Source: an uncultured Dokdonia sp. (lineage in GTDB: Bacteria; Bacteroidota; Bacteroidia; Flavobacteriales; Flavobacteriaceae). Taken from it: a stretch of 64,000 nt of DNA. Location: contig NZ_CALEMI010000159.1 of NCBI RefSeq assembly GCF_937910895.1, forward strand, positions 24,117-88,116, given 5' to 3'. Numbering within the stretch: position 1 is the stretch's first letter; every line of letters begins with the position of its first letter. The translations under genes and the position numbers were made by a program. Below are positions 1 through 8,256 of this stretch, one piece after another. Under the pieces are notes generated by a model. The model was given only the letters and a program-made list of their open reading frames with translations, was not told the origin of the DNA and ran no database searches.

Positions 1-112
1 AGTTGTGATCTGATTGTATGTTGTGTTTTAGGATGTAAAAATAATGAATCCTAATTGCTAGTGTCAAAACGTAATGTGTGTTAGAAAAACTCATTACAGA
101 AACCTATGTTCT

Positions 113-505
113 TCAATTCGTTTTTATCGAACCTGAACACATATCGACTTCCTCAATTCCTTTTAACCAAATTGTTAATTTATCTGTTCTTTCCTCAGTC
201 AATTCTTTTAAATAGATAGCACTACACATTGGATAAGATAAACCGTAATATGAATCTGTATAATTCGGATATTTCATTTCTAATTCTGCATCACGAAATT
301 GAATCCAAATTCTTTGTACGTTTTTTAAACTCTTCACAAAGGTTACGTCTTCCTTATATTCAATCAAAATCTTCTGATAGACTTCATTTAGTTTTTTGTC
401 AGCTTCATTTAGTGCCGCATAAGCATCTTTATTCATTTCTGCTTGGGTTTGAGAAAAACAAGTCAAATTAAAAAAAAACAATAATAATAAAAGTATTCGA
501 TTCAA
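113..505 (-). CDS. Secreted LprI-like (DUF1311) protein
   Basis: The 130-residue protein starts with a signal peptide ending near CFSQT (residues 1-20). The rest fits the lysozyme-inhibitor LprI / DUF1311 family: an LNExYQKIL helix around 39-48, the QRIWIQFRD core at 64-72, and a late Cys followed by LTEERTDKL. In family members an early EMNxCA Cys usually pairs with later ones; here that position is Asp (EMNKDA, 24-28), so only Cys94 and Cys123 remain after the signal. The family includes periplasmic lysozyme inhibitors, but many members have no known role. It lies 32 bases downstream of the PhoH gene on the same strand and could be co-transcribed. The function is inferred from the family only. 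Confidence 0.75.
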   Translation of the reverse strand: MNRILLLLLFFFNLTCFSQTQAEMNKDAYAALNEADKKLNEVYQKILIEYKEDVTFVKSLKNVQRIWIQFRDAELEMKYPNYTDSYYGLSYPMCSAIYLKELTEERTDKLTIWLKGIEEVDMCSGSIKTN

Positions 506-537
506 TTTCTTTAAGTAATTTTTTAGCTTGTCATAAA

Positions 538-1491
538 CTAATTCCTATTCTCAATATCCTTATATGCTGCAATCACCTTTTTAACGAGATGGTGACGCAT
601 TACATCTTTATCATCCAGATAGATCATCCCCACGCCTTCTACGTTCTTAAGAATTAATAACGCTTCTTTGAGTCCGCTAGTGACACGTCTTGGTAAATCA
701 ATCTGTCCTGGATCTCCCGTAATGATAAACTTAGCGCTCCGCCCCATACGTGTCAAAAACATCTTCATTTGTGCATGTGTGGTGTTTTGACCCTCATCCA
801 AAATCACATACGCATTATCTAAGGTACGCCCTCTCATAAATGCCATAGGTGCAATCTGAATCACGCCTTTTTCTATAAAACTTTCTAACTTCTCATGCGG
901 AATCATATCACGTAACGCATCATACAACGGTTGCATATATGGATCTAATTTCTCTTTCATATCGCCTGGTAAGAATCCAAGATTCTCCCCTGCTTCTACC
1001 GCGGGACGTGTTAAAATAATCCGTTTTACTGATTTTTCTTTGAGCGCTTGTACGGCAAGTGCCACACTTACGTAGGTTTTACCCGTTCCCGCAGGACCAA
1101 TCGCAAACACCATATCATTCTTCTTTGCAAGCTCTACCAACTTACGCTGATTGGCTGTTTGAGGTTTGATCAATTTCCCACTTACGCCGTGTACAATCGT
1201 GTCTCCACTCTCTTTAGAGGTCTCGTAATCCGATTTACTCTGACTTGTAAGCACACGCTCTATCACGTTCTCATCCAGTTTATTATACTTTCCAAAATGA
1301 TCGGTGAGCATGGTAAACCGCCTATCAAATTCTTCTAGCAAGTCCTCATCACCATAGGCTTTTATTTTGTTCCCTCTGGCAACAATTTTCAATTTTGGAA
1401 AATAGCGTTTGAGCAATTCTATATTGGCGTTTTGTTGACCAAAAAACTCACGCGGATTGATTTCTGACAGTTCAATAATTATTTCGTTCAA
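538..1491 (-). CDS. PhoH-like ATPase (YbeZ type)
   Basis: The 317-residue protein has the usual PhoH/YbeZ layout: an N-terminal KH-like region (about 1-90) and a C-terminal ATPase. The Walker A is GPAGTGKT at residues 132-139, and the Walker B region reads YVILDEGQN about 90 residues later, followed by a sensor segment IITGDPGQIDLP. Family members are cytoplasmic NTPases linked to RNA metabolism and ribosome maturation through the neighbouring YbeY in many bacteria; no ybeY is visible here. The start is ATG. It is transcribed away from the SAM hydrolase gene across a 342-base spacer. Confidence 0.93.
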   Translation of the reverse strand: MNEIIIELSEINPREFFGQQNANIELLKRYFPKLKIVARGNKIKAYGDEDLLEEFDRRFTMLTDHFGKYNKLDENVIERVLTSQSKSDYETSKESGDTIVHGVSGKLIKPQTANQRKLVELAKKNDMVFAIGPAGTGKTYVSVALAVQALKEKSVKRIILTRPAVEAGENLGFLPGDMKEKLDPYMQPLYDALRDMIPHEKLESFIEKGVIQIAPMAFMRGRTLDNAYVILDEGQNTTHAQMKMFLTRMGRSAKFIITGDPGQIDLPRRVTSGLKEALLILKNVEGVGMIYLDDKDVMRHHLVKKVIAAYKDIENRN

Positions 1492-1541
1492 ATGGCAAGC
1501 GGTTTTTATGAGATACCTCGGTAAATTATTTTAGATTTGTT

Positions 1542-1701
1542 ATACCATGTATACTTTGAAATTACCAAAAAGAAAATGATGATTTTTTTCTTTATATGAA
1601 GAAGAAAACTAAAGCATACCATTAGATACGTTTTCTTTTTATTCTGAAATAGAAAGGAAAAAAGGGCATTTTATTACAGTACTTTCAAAGTATACAGGTA
1701 T
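1542..1701. repeat. Inverted-repeat-bounded 160-bp unit
   Basis: The left arm ATACC-A-TGTATACTTTGAAA (1542-1561) is the inverse complement of TTTCAAAGTATACAGGTAT (1683-1701), with only one bulged base. The interior is AT-rich and without a reading frame. This could be a small MITE-like element, or a long-range stem in the phoH leader. No target duplication is obvious. Confidence 0.6.
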
Positions 1702-1797
1702 TATATAGCAAAGTACGAAATTTTTGAGCGTATATACCTACTCAAAAGTTATCGTGTTATTAAAAATAATAAACAATTTGGGGATGGTTGTTTTTTT

Positions 1798-1812
1798 GCT
1801 TTCGCGAAAGCG
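1798..1812. repeat. Dispersed palindrome copy 1 (intergenic)
   Basis: GCTTTCGCGAAAGCG, followed by GACTA. Perfect 14-base palindromic core, 22 bases upstream of the SAM hydrolase ATG. Confidence 0.95.
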
Positions 1813-1833
1813 GACTACCCTTCACATATAGCT

Positions 1834-2667
1834 ATGGCGATTATCACATTAACTACCGATTTTGGCGAAAAAGATCACTTCGCGGGTGCTGTAAAAGGGG
1901 CTATTTATAGTGAGCTTAGTGATATTCGTATTGTAGATATCACCCATTCTATATCGCCATTTCACATCACAGAAGCGGCGTATATTATCCAAAATGCGTA
2001 CAAAAATTTTCCAAAAGGTAGTATTCATATTATAGGTGTAGATAGTGAACTGACGCCTGAAACCAATCATATCGCGGTCAAACTAGAAGATCATTATTTT
2101 ATTTGTGCCAATAATGGAATCATCTCGCTCATCACCAGAGACATTGTTCCTCAAGAAATGGTAGAGATTAATATTCATAATAGAGTGACGACTAACTTTA
2201 CGGTACTAGACGTCTTTGTTCAGGCGGCGTGTCATATTGCAAGAGGAGGTACGCTCGCTGTAATCGGGAAGCCTATTTCTGAAATCAAACCGCTTACCGG
2301 CATCCAACCTATCGTTAATAAATCACAAAAACAGATTATCGGAAATGTGATTTATGTTGATAATTATGGAAATGTGGTGAGTAATATCACTCGTAAACTG
2401 TTTGAAAAGGTAGGAAAAGGGCGTGATTTTAAAATAGAAGCCAGACGCACGCAAATTTCTAAAATACATACCTCGTATAGTGATGCCATTAATTTCTCAT
2501 TAGAAAAACACAAGCGAGAAGAAGAGGGCAAAAAACTGGCGATTTTTAATTCTGGTGATTATATAGAACTTGCTATTTATAAAAGTAATCCAAGTACGGT
2601 AGGAAGTGCAGCTACCCTTTTTGGGCTTGACTATCGGGATGCGATTACGATAAACTTTGAAGATTAA
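1834..2667 (+). CDS. SAM hydroxide adenosyltransferase (DUF62)
   Basis: The 277-residue protein belongs to the DUF62 family, which hydrolyses S-adenosylmethionine to adenosine and methionine and is related to fluorinase and the chlorinase SalL. The N-terminal signature TTDFGEKDHFAGAVKG (residues 6-21) carries the conserved Asp and Gly residues. The C-terminal barrel has the VIYVDNYGNVVSNI segment that forms part of the adenosine site. It lacks the insertion typical of fluorinases, so hydrolysis is the likely reaction. The stop codon overlaps the next ATG by one base, which indicates translational coupling with the ABM-fold gene downstream. Confidence 0.9.
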   Translation: MAIITLTTDFGEKDHFAGAVKGAIYSELSDIRIVDITHSISPFHITEAAYIIQNAYKNFPKGSIHIIGVDSELTPETNHIAVKLEDHYFICANNGIISLITRDIVPQEMVEINIHNRVTTNFTVLDVFVQAACHIARGGTLAVIGKPISEIKPLTGIQPIVNKSQKQIIGNVIYVDNYGNVVSNITRKLFEKVGKGRDFKIEARRTQISKIHTSYSDAINFSLEKHKREEEGKKLAIFNSGDYIELAIYKSNPSTVGSAATLFGLDYRDAITINFED

Positions 2668-2963
2668 TGCTCGTACGAATTGTCAAAATGCGCTTTCGCG
2701 AAAGCGAAATAGAAACCTTCTTAACCAATTTTGAGGTGGTCAAAGAAAGCATCAGAGCGTTTCAAGGCTGTCAGTTTTTAGAATTGTATAGAGGGCAGGA
2801 TGATACGCGTATCTTCTTCACCTATAGTTATTGGGATTCTGCCGAAGCTTTAGAAAACTACAGACATTCAGAGTTGTTTAAAGGGGTTTGGGCAACTACA
2901 AAACCCATGTTTTCAGATAAACCTGAAGCTTGGAGTGTAGATAAACTAGCGAGTTTGGAATGA
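2667..2963 (+). CDS. ABM-fold monooxygenase-like protein
   Basis: This 98-residue protein has the antibiotic-biosynthesis-monooxygenase (ABM) ferredoxin-like pattern: MLVRIVKMRF at the start, then FLELYRGQDD, FFTYSYWDSAEALENYRHSELFKGVW. ABM proteins are small dimeric oxygenases or ligand-binding proteins; the substrate cannot be told. Its ATG overlaps the previous stop codon. A full copy of the dispersed palindrome (2691-2706) lies inside the gene and encodes residues 9-13, Arg-Phe-Arg-Glu-Ser, directly after the first beta strand. Confidence 0.85.
   Translation: MLVRIVKMRFRESEIETFLTNFEVVKESIRAFQGCQFLELYRGQDDTRIFFTYSYWDSAEALENYRHSELFKGVWATTKPMFSDKPEAWSVDKLASLE
2691..2706. repeat. Dispersed palindrome copy 2 (in ABM gene)
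   Basis: Perfect CGCTTTCGCGAAAGCG inside a coding region, read in the frame that gives RFRES. Confidence 0.95.
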
Positions 2964-2969
2964 AATTAT

Positions 2970-3374
2970 TTAATATCTAGAGTATTTAGAGACAAACTTA
3001 TTCAATTTTTCTAGGTTTATGATTCCATTCTCACTTATTACTTGCTCTTTAAACATAGTAGCCAATAATTTTTTCCAATTACGACTTAATTTTTCAGATT
3101 CAAATTTAACTCTTTGTTCAAAAAAATTTATTACTATATAATCATCATTATAATAACCTCTAGTACCATTTTCGTTTGATGTCATGTATAAAATTTCATC
3201 GTTATCTTCTAACGAAAATATAGATATCTCAGTTCCTAAACCTTTTCTATCAAACTTGAATACTTCTTCTCCATCTAGAAGAACCTTATCTCCTTTAAAT
3301 TTAACCTTTTGTGCATTGACAGAATTTAAAGTAATCACGCTTAAAGCGAATAAAAGAAAGTATTTAATTTTCAT
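2970..3374 (-). CDS. Hypothetical secreted protein
   Basis: I do not recognise this 134-residue protein. It has a clear signal peptide (MKIKYFLLFALSVITLNSVNAQ) and a mature part rich in short beta-like stretches, beginning KVKFKGDKVLLDGEEVFKFDRK, a pattern common among small periplasmic Bacteroidota proteins. It ends six bases from the convergent ABM gene. It lies 43 bases downstream of the DUF4835 gene on the same strand and may share its transcript. Confidence 0.7.
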   Translation of the reverse strand: MKIKYFLLFALSVITLNSVNAQKVKFKGDKVLLDGEEVFKFDRKGLGTEISIFSLEDNDEILYMTSNENGTRGYYNDDYIVINFFEQRVKFESEKLSRNWKKLLATMFKEQVISENGIINLEKLNKFVSKYSRY

Positions 3375-3417
3375 AAATTAAAGAATTGAATATTTTAAAT
3401 AAGACTAAAATAATGTT

Positions 3418-4305
3418 TTAAAAAGAAATCTGCCTCCAAAACGTAGATTTGGTAGGTGCAATTCGGTTTAAAGTGGTTAACAAATCTGTAATCGGAAGTT
3501 GTGGTCCCCCAGAAAACATAGCTGCAATCTCTTCTGCTTTGGAGTCAAAGAACACCCGATTTAAGAAGTTATTAGGGCGTTTGTTATACATCGCCTTCAT
3601 TTTACCAATCGCATCCATCACAGCTTTCTTTCCTTTTTTGGTGTCATCTGCCATGATATCTAAACCCGTACGATGATACTCATATAGTACCTCGCTAAAG
3701 TCTCTAAAGTTAGGCGATAATAAGTCCTCATTGAGTCTGTAGCGTGATTGTGGTCCATCTTGTGGTCGCCATCCTCTGTTATTAGTTCCTTGCGCAGTAG
3801 TTACAATTTGCTTTGCTGTTTGAAAATAATCATCACCTGCGTTTGGTGTAAACGTATTGCTATCATATCCTAAGATCGTATATACATAATACGCAAGCAC
3901 AGAAACAAGATTAGAATCAAATGTATTAGGATTGAAAATAAGCGGTTGGAACTCTACATATTCAAAATCAAAGTCTCTGTCATTAAAGTTAAAAACTGGG
4001 CTGTTGTAATTGGAATTAAATACAGGACGTGATGATTGCACTTGAATACTTGCTTTAAAAGCATCTGAGTTCACTTCTTGAACGATGATATTAAACGAAC
4101 AATCAATACGTTCTTGTTGTTTGTATTTCTTATCGGTCCACTTTGTATTATTGATAAACTCGGTAAGTGCACGTTCTAGGGTTTTAAATACTTGAAGCTC
4201 TGCTTTTCCTGTTTGTTCTGCATTAATAATCACCACAGCATTTAATTCTTGTGCTTGAAGTGATAATGTGCATAAAATTACAAAGATTGCGATAAGTGTT
4301 CTCAT
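3418..4305 (-). CDS. DUF4835 / PorD-like secreted protein
   Basis: The 295-residue protein carries a signal peptide (MRTLIAIFVILCTLSLQAQ) and matches the Bacteroidota DUF4835 family, which has been linked to type IX secretion under the name PorD. Recognisable segments are ELNAVVIINAEQTGK at the start of the mature part, LVSVLAYYVYTILGYDSNTF in the middle and PITDLLTTLNRIAPTKSTFW at the end. The place immediately after coaBC is the usual one for this family. Its start overlaps the coaBC stop by four bases. The secretion role is from family knowledge, not visible here. Confidence 0.85.
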   Translation of the reverse strand: MRTLIAIFVILCTLSLQAQELNAVVIINAEQTGKAELQVFKTLERALTEFINNTKWTDKKYKQQERIDCSFNIIVQEVNSDAFKASIQVQSSRPVFNSNYNSPVFNFNDRDFDFEYVEFQPLIFNPNTFDSNLVSVLAYYVYTILGYDSNTFTPNAGDDYFQTAKQIVTTAQGTNNRGWRPQDGPQSRYRLNEDLLSPNFRDFSEVLYEYHRTGLDIMADDTKKGKKAVMDAIGKMKAMYNKRPNNFLNRVFFDSKAEEIAAMFSGGPQLPITDLLTTLNRIAPTKSTFWRQISF

Positions 4306-5510
4306 GTTGTTTTTATAAGTATCTGATCAAAAATATCTGCTGCCACTTCCTTTTTTGATTTCAAATCATAAGAAGTAGGCGATCCATTTTTGTCTATAAA
4401 CGTAATTTTATTGGTTTTGGTCTTAAAGCCAGCTCCTTTATCTCTAAGCGAATTTAAAACAATTGCGTCTAAATTCTTCTTTTTCAATTTTTTTAGTGCG
4501 TTTTCTTGCTCATTTTCCGTTTCCAGCGCAAAGCCTACAAGAAACTGTCCTTTCTTTTTCTCCCCCATAGAGGCGAGAATATCTTTGGTCTTTACAAGAT
4601 GAATCGTAAAGGTATCGTCGTTCTTTTTAATTTTTTCGACAGCGACTTGTGCTGGTTTATAATCTGCTACAGCGGCAGCGGCAATCGCAATATCGCATTG
4701 CTCATATACTTTATGTACTGCCTCGTACATCTCTTCTCCAGAAACGACATCGTGGACAGTAACCAAGTCGTGTTGTACCTTTAAGGCACTAGGTCCTAAA
4801 ATCAAATCGACAGAGGCACCTAGATCGGCAGCGCGTAATGCGAGCTCTGCTCCCATCGTACCGCTACTGTGATTTCCTATAAAACGTACAGGATCTATAG
4901 CTTCATACGTTGGTCCCGCTGTTATGATTACACGTTTCCCTCTAAGCGGTAATTTTTCTTGCATAGTATTTTCTATAAAACGTACGATATCTTCTGGCTC
5001 TGCCATTCTTCCCTGACCTATAAGCCCGCTAGCTAATTCGCCACTGGTGGCTTCGATCATAATATTTCCGTATGAAGTAAGCTTTTGAAAATTTTCTGTG
5101 GATGAAGGGTGGATGTACATATCCAAATCCATTGCGGGTGCGAAATATACAGGACATTTTGCACTAAGATAGGTCGCAAGTAATAAGTTATCACAAGTTC
5201 CTTGCGACATTTTTGATAGTGTATTTGCAGTAGCTGGGGCGATCACCATCAAATCTGCCCATAACCCTAGTTCTACATGATTGGTCCAAACAGCATTGGC
5301 ATCTTCTTCCTTTGTAAACGAGCTATGAACTGGATTTTTTGAAAGGGTAGATAATGTGAGAGGGGTTACAAAGTCTTTTGCTTTTTCTGTCATAACTACC
5401 TGAACAAAAGCGCCAGCTTTAATAAATGCTCTTACTAAAGTGGCGCTTTTATATGCTGCTATGCCAGCGGTAACTCCTAACAGTACTTTTTTACCGCGTA
5501 ATATGGACAT
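4302..5510 (-). CDS. coaBC: CoaBC, phosphopantothenate-cysteine ligase/decarboxylase
   Basis: The 402-residue bifunctional coenzyme A enzyme joins cysteine to 4'-phosphopantothenate and decarboxylates the product. The N-terminal flavoprotein half (CoaC) shows VTAGIAAYKS, the catalytic His78 in TNHVELG, and PAMD (125-128) where many homologues have PAMN. The C-terminal ligase half (CoaB) starts around residue 192 with VIITAGPTYEAIDPVRFIGNHSSG. Length and order are normal. It lies in a tight bamD-omega-coaBC-DUF4835 run typical of Flavobacteriia and is probably co-transcribed from the bamD promoter. Confidence 0.95.
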   Translation of the reverse strand: MSILRGKKVLLGVTAGIAAYKSATLVRAFIKAGAFVQVVMTEKAKDFVTPLTLSTLSKNPVHSSFTKEEDANAVWTNHVELGLWADLMVIAPATANTLSKMSQGTCDNLLLATYLSAKCPVYFAPAMDLDMYIHPSSTENFQKLTSYGNIMIEATSGELASGLIGQGRMAEPEDIVRFIENTMQEKLPLRGKRVIITAGPTYEAIDPVRFIGNHSSGTMGAELALRAADLGASVDLILGPSALKVQHDLVTVHDVVSGEEMYEAVHKVYEQCDIAIAAAAVADYKPAQVAVEKIKKNDDTFTIHLVKTKDILASMGEKKKGQFLVGFALETENEQENALKKLKKKNLDAIVLNSLRDKGAGFKTKTNKITFIDKNGSPTSYDLKSKKEVAADIFDQILIKTT

Positions 5511-5519
5511 ATATGTAAT

Positions 5520-5858
5520 TTATGCGTTTGTATCTTCTTCAGAAATACTTGTATCTCTGTAATAAATACGATCTTCTAGCCATTCTTGCACTGCAAGTGC
5601 ATGTGCTTTAGGAAGACGCTCATAAAATTTAGATACCTCTATTTGTTCTTTGTTTTCAAAGATTTCTTCAAGACTATCATTAAAGGTAGCAAACTCGTCT
5701 AACTTATCAGAAAGCTCTTTTTTGATTTCTGTATTGATTTGTGTTGCACGCTTAGCAATAATAGAAATCGCCTCATAGACATTATCTGTAGGGGCATCTA
5801 TTAGATTTTTATCTATAGTTGTTGTATTTACTGGTGCATCAAGATCTTTAATATTCAT
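5520..5858 (-). CDS. rpoZ: RNA polymerase omega-like subunit
   Basis: This 112-residue protein corresponds to the Bacteroidota form of the RNA polymerase omega subunit. It keeps the VYEAISIIAKRATQINTEIKKEL helix pair (about 28-50) that matches the conserved Ala-Arg-Gln region of omega, followed by an acidic helical tail. Its position between bamD and coaBC is diagnostic of this family. Identity is from pattern and context because the family diverges strongly from the proteobacterial form. Confidence 0.8.
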   Translation of the reverse strand: MNIKDLDAPVNTTTIDKNLIDAPTDNVYEAISIIAKRATQINTEIKKELSDKLDEFATFNDSLEEIFENKEQIEVSKFYERLPKAHALAVQEWLEDRIYYRDTSISEEDTNA

Positions 5859-5869
5859 CTTACAAGTGT

Positions 5870-6682
5870 TTAATTTATGGTCTCTTCTACTTGAAGTCGT
5901 TCGTTGATATCTTCTATCATCTCAGTAACTTCTTCTGTATATTTTCCTGACGGATAATATTTTTCTAATACTTCGTATGCTTCTTTTGCCTCTATCAATC
6001 GTTCTGTCATTAAGTCTAGTCGACTTCCTACGGCAAATTGATAAGCAGAGTCAAATCTCCAGAACATGGCATCTTCTCTGTAAACAGATCCTGGATATGC
6101 AGATATAAAATTATCAAATGCTTTTATAGCATTTGGGAATGTATTCCGACTAGCGCCTATAGTGTTATATCCCTTTGCAATTTCAAAATCTTTTTTTTCT
6201 AATTTTGTTTGCAATTCTTTAACCATGGCATTTGCTTGTTCCTGTCTTTCTGAATCTGGATACACATTGATATATTCTTGCAACTTCTCCATGGCTTTAT
6301 AAGTATCTGCTTGATCTAGATAATAGCTTGGAGAAAGTTGATAATAACTCTCTGCGCTTTTAAAAGCAGCTTCTTCTCTCTTGGTACTTTGAGGATATGA
6401 TTTTACAAAACGTTCAAATTGATAACCTGCTAAATAATAATCGCCTAATTGATAATAAATATCAGAATAGGCATACATAACACGCTCTGCTTGTGGACGA
6501 CCTCTGTACAAAGGAACAATCTGCTCGTACAACTTTAATGCTTTTTTATAGCTACCACCTTGGTATAGAGAATCTGCAAGTGTATACTTGAGTTTAATAT
6601 CATCAGACTTTAGCGCATCTTGATACGTTGAACATGAGCAAAATACAATTGCAAAAACAAAAAGGACACAAATATTCTTCAT
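5870..6682 (-). CDS. bamD: BamD outer-membrane assembly lipoprotein
   Basis: The 270-residue lipoprotein has a lipobox at VFCSC (Cys near residue 18) and five TPR-like helix pairs, for example YKKALKLYEQIVPLYRGRPQAERVMYAYSDIYYQLGDYYLA, shown here only as the first repeat start. BamD is the essential lipoprotein partner of BamA that helps insert outer-membrane beta-barrels. Length is normal. It heads the omega-coaBC-DUF4835 operon and has a TAATTTTG promoter element 18 bases upstream of its ATG. Confidence 0.88.
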   Translation of the reverse strand: MKNICVLFVFAIVFCSCSTYQDALKSDDIKLKYTLADSLYQGGSYKKALKLYEQIVPLYRGRPQAERVMYAYSDIYYQLGDYYLAGYQFERFVKSYPQSTKREEAAFKSAESYYQLSPSYYLDQADTYKAMEKLQEYINVYPDSERQEQANAMVKELQTKLEKKDFEIAKGYNTIGASRNTFPNAIKAFDNFISAYPGSVYREDAMFWRFDSAYQFAVGSRLDLMTERLIEAKEAYEVLEKYYPSGKYTEEVTEMIEDINERLQVEETIN

Positions 6683-6699
6683 AGGACTAAAACAGCAGG

Positions 6700-6707
6700 C
6701 AAAATTA
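6700..6707 (-). promoter_or_regulatory. Candidate -7 element of bamD
   Basis: Read on the minus strand this is TAATTTTG, a match to the Bacteroidota TAnnTTTG element. A TTG that could serve as the -33 element lies 24 bases further upstream (6732-6734). The expected leader is about 10 bases. Confidence 0.45.
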
Positions 6708-6802
6708 CAAAAAATCTATCACATAATAAAACAATATATGACACGTCAAAAATAAACGGATTTATCGCTCCTATCCTAGGATTAGCATAAGATTAACGCT
6801 TT

Positions 6803-7681
6803 TTAATAAGTTTTAAGATAGACACCTATTTTCTGACTTAACGGTATGCTGGCTTTCACAAGAGGTAATCTTACGTGATCTTCACAAAGATTCAATTGTG
6901 ATAATAATGATTTGATTCCTGCTGGATTTCCTTCTTCAAAAATAAGATCTATTCCTGGCATGATTTGATAATGTGTTGTATACGCTTTCGCGAAAGCGCC
7001 CTCTAACCCATTCCTAATCATTCCTGAAAATGATTGTGTCAATCCCTGTCCTATTACAGAAATCACGCCATCACCTCCTGCAGAAATCATAGGCAATGCC
7101 AACATATCATCACCCGAAATAACCAAAAAATCTTCTGGTCGATCTTTTAATAAACGTAAGGCTTGTGTGATGTTGCCCGCTGCTTCTTTGATCGCTATAA
7201 TATTTTTAAAGTCGCTGGCGAGACGTAACGTAGTTGCCGCTTCCATATTACTCCCCGTGCGCGAAGGCACGTTATACATAATAATGGGAAGAGAAGATGC
7301 CTCTGAAATTGCCTTATAATGTGCATAAATCCCTTCTTGCGAAGGTCTGTTGTAATAAGGAGACACCGATAGAATTGCATCAAAGCCATCCAAAACGCCG
7401 TCTGTAGAAAGTGCGACTACAATAGCTGCGGTATGATTTCCTCCCAAACCTAAAACGAGTGGTAAGCGTCCTTTATTTACAGATACGATATGCTGTTTGA
7501 TTTGTTTTTTTTCTTCCTCAGAAAGTGTAGCACTCTCGGCAGTAGTACCTAAAGCCACTAGATAATCAGTTCCTTGATTTATGTTGTGTTCAATAAGTCG
7601 TGTGAGTCCATCAAAATCGATAGACAAATCTTCATTAAAAGGAGTAATCAGGGCGACTCCTGTACCACGGAAGGATTGCAT
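6803..7681 (-). CDS. dapA: 4-hydroxy-tetrahydrodipicolinate synthase
   Basis: DapA condenses pyruvate with aspartate semialdehyde in lysine and diaminopimelate synthesis. The 292-residue TIM barrel shows the pyruvate-binding GTTAES (45-50), Tyr110, Tyr136 and Arg141 in YNVPSRTG, and the Schiff-base Lys165 in AIKEAAGN. A full copy of the dispersed palindrome (6983-6998) encodes AFAKA at residues 229-233, in a surface region far from the active site. The gene starts one base after the DUF6913 gene and forms an operon with it. Confidence 0.95.
   Translation of the reverse strand: MQSFRGTGVALITPFNEDLSIDFDGLTRLIEHNINQGTDYLVALGTTAESATLSEEEKKQIKQHIVSVNKGRLPLVLGLGGNHTAAIVVALSTDGVLDGFDAILSVSPYYNRPSQEGIYAHYKAISEASSLPIIMYNVPSRTGSNMEAATTLRLASDFKNIIAIKEAAGNITQALRLLKDRPEDFLVISGDDMLALPMISAGGDGVISVIGQGLTQSFSGMIRNGLEGAFAKAYTTHYQIMPGIDLIFEEGNPAGIKSLLSQLNLCEDHVRLPLVKASIPLSQKIGVYLKTY
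6983..6998. repeat. Dispersed palindrome copy 3 (in dapA)
   Basis: Perfect CGCTTTCGCGAAAGCG, read as AFAKA at residues 229-233 of DapA. Confidence 0.95.
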
Positions 7682-7682
7682 G

Positions 7683-8201
7683 TTATAAAATTTTAAGTAT
7701 TCGTAAATATTTTTCTAATTCATTGATAAATACGGTTTCTTCGCCTGTAGCCGTTGTAATTACTAGGTCGTGAAGACTTTCTTCCTCTTTGATAAGCCCT
7801 ACTTTAAATGTAGCTTTAGAGAGTCCAGATACCCATCGGAGCGGTAGTCGGTCTTCTGTATAATAACTTAATAATATATCAAAATCTTTTGCTATAAATG
7901 TTTTTAAGCTAGCCGTTTTTGCAATACCATTCCATCCTATTGATTTTACACTATACGTGCCTTCTACTTCTTTTTGATCCTTGGATAGTGTTGTCACGTA
8001 CGTAAGAATTTCTATGTCTTTTTCTTGGATGCCTAAAACCTTGGCAAGCTGTTCTCTATTTTTTTTATCAAAAGGCACCGCTTCTTCTTGTAAGATACCA
8101 ATGCTACGTATAGGCGTACCAGAAGGGACATACGTTCTACTTGCAACCTCGTTTTTAAGTTTTCTTATAATGGATTTTGTCTTTAATCCGTTTAAAAACA
8201 T
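7683..8201 (-). CDS. DUF6913 family protein
   Basis: The 172-residue cytoplasmic protein begins MFLNGLKTKSIIRKLKNEV and contains IRSIGILQEE, FDILLSYYTEDRLPLRWVSGLSKATFKVGL, which fit the flavobacterial DUF6913 family commonly found immediately before dapA. No catalytic motif is visible and no function is established. It is one base from dapA, so the two are almost certainly co-transcribed. A TACATTTG element is found 18 bases upstream of its ATG. Confidence 0.75.
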   Translation of the reverse strand: MFLNGLKTKSIIRKLKNEVASRTYVPSGTPIRSIGILQEEAVPFDKKNREQLAKVLGIQEKDIEILTYVTTLSKDQKEVEGTYSVKSIGWNGIAKTASLKTFIAKDFDILLSYYTEDRLPLRWVSGLSKATFKVGLIKEEESLHDLVITTATGEETVFINELEKYLRILKIL

Positions 8202-8218
8202 TTATCTTAGCTTTTACG

Positions 8219-8226
8219 CAAATGTA
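8219..8226 (-). promoter_or_regulatory. Candidate -7 element, DUF6913-dapA
   Basis: TACATTTG on the minus strand followed by C, matching TAnnTTTG, 18 bases upstream of the DUF6913 start. The 55-base spacer must also drive the divergent 5'-nucleotidase genes. Confidence 0.45.
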
Positions 8227-8256
8227 GCTAAAAAACAGACTAAATTTAACTTCATA

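Larger units (their letters stand above)
1492..1833. other. Divergent spacer phoH / SAM hydrolase
   Basis: This 342-base spacer separates two divergent genes and holds no credible coding sequence. It contains a 160-base unit bounded by near-perfect 19-base inverted repeats (1542-1561 and 1683-1701) and one copy of the window-wide palindrome (1798-1812), which sits 22 bases before the downstream ATG. Promoters for both genes must lie here, but I cannot place either with confidence. Confidence 0.6.

Noticed and set aside
1..112. Gene at the window start
   Set aside because: No frame of useful length or pattern is present in these bases.
7981..8256. Upstream extension of the 5'-nucleotidase C-terminal domain gene
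   Set aside because: It is antisense to the DUF6913 gene, and the ATG at 8257 gives a clean lipoprotein signal.
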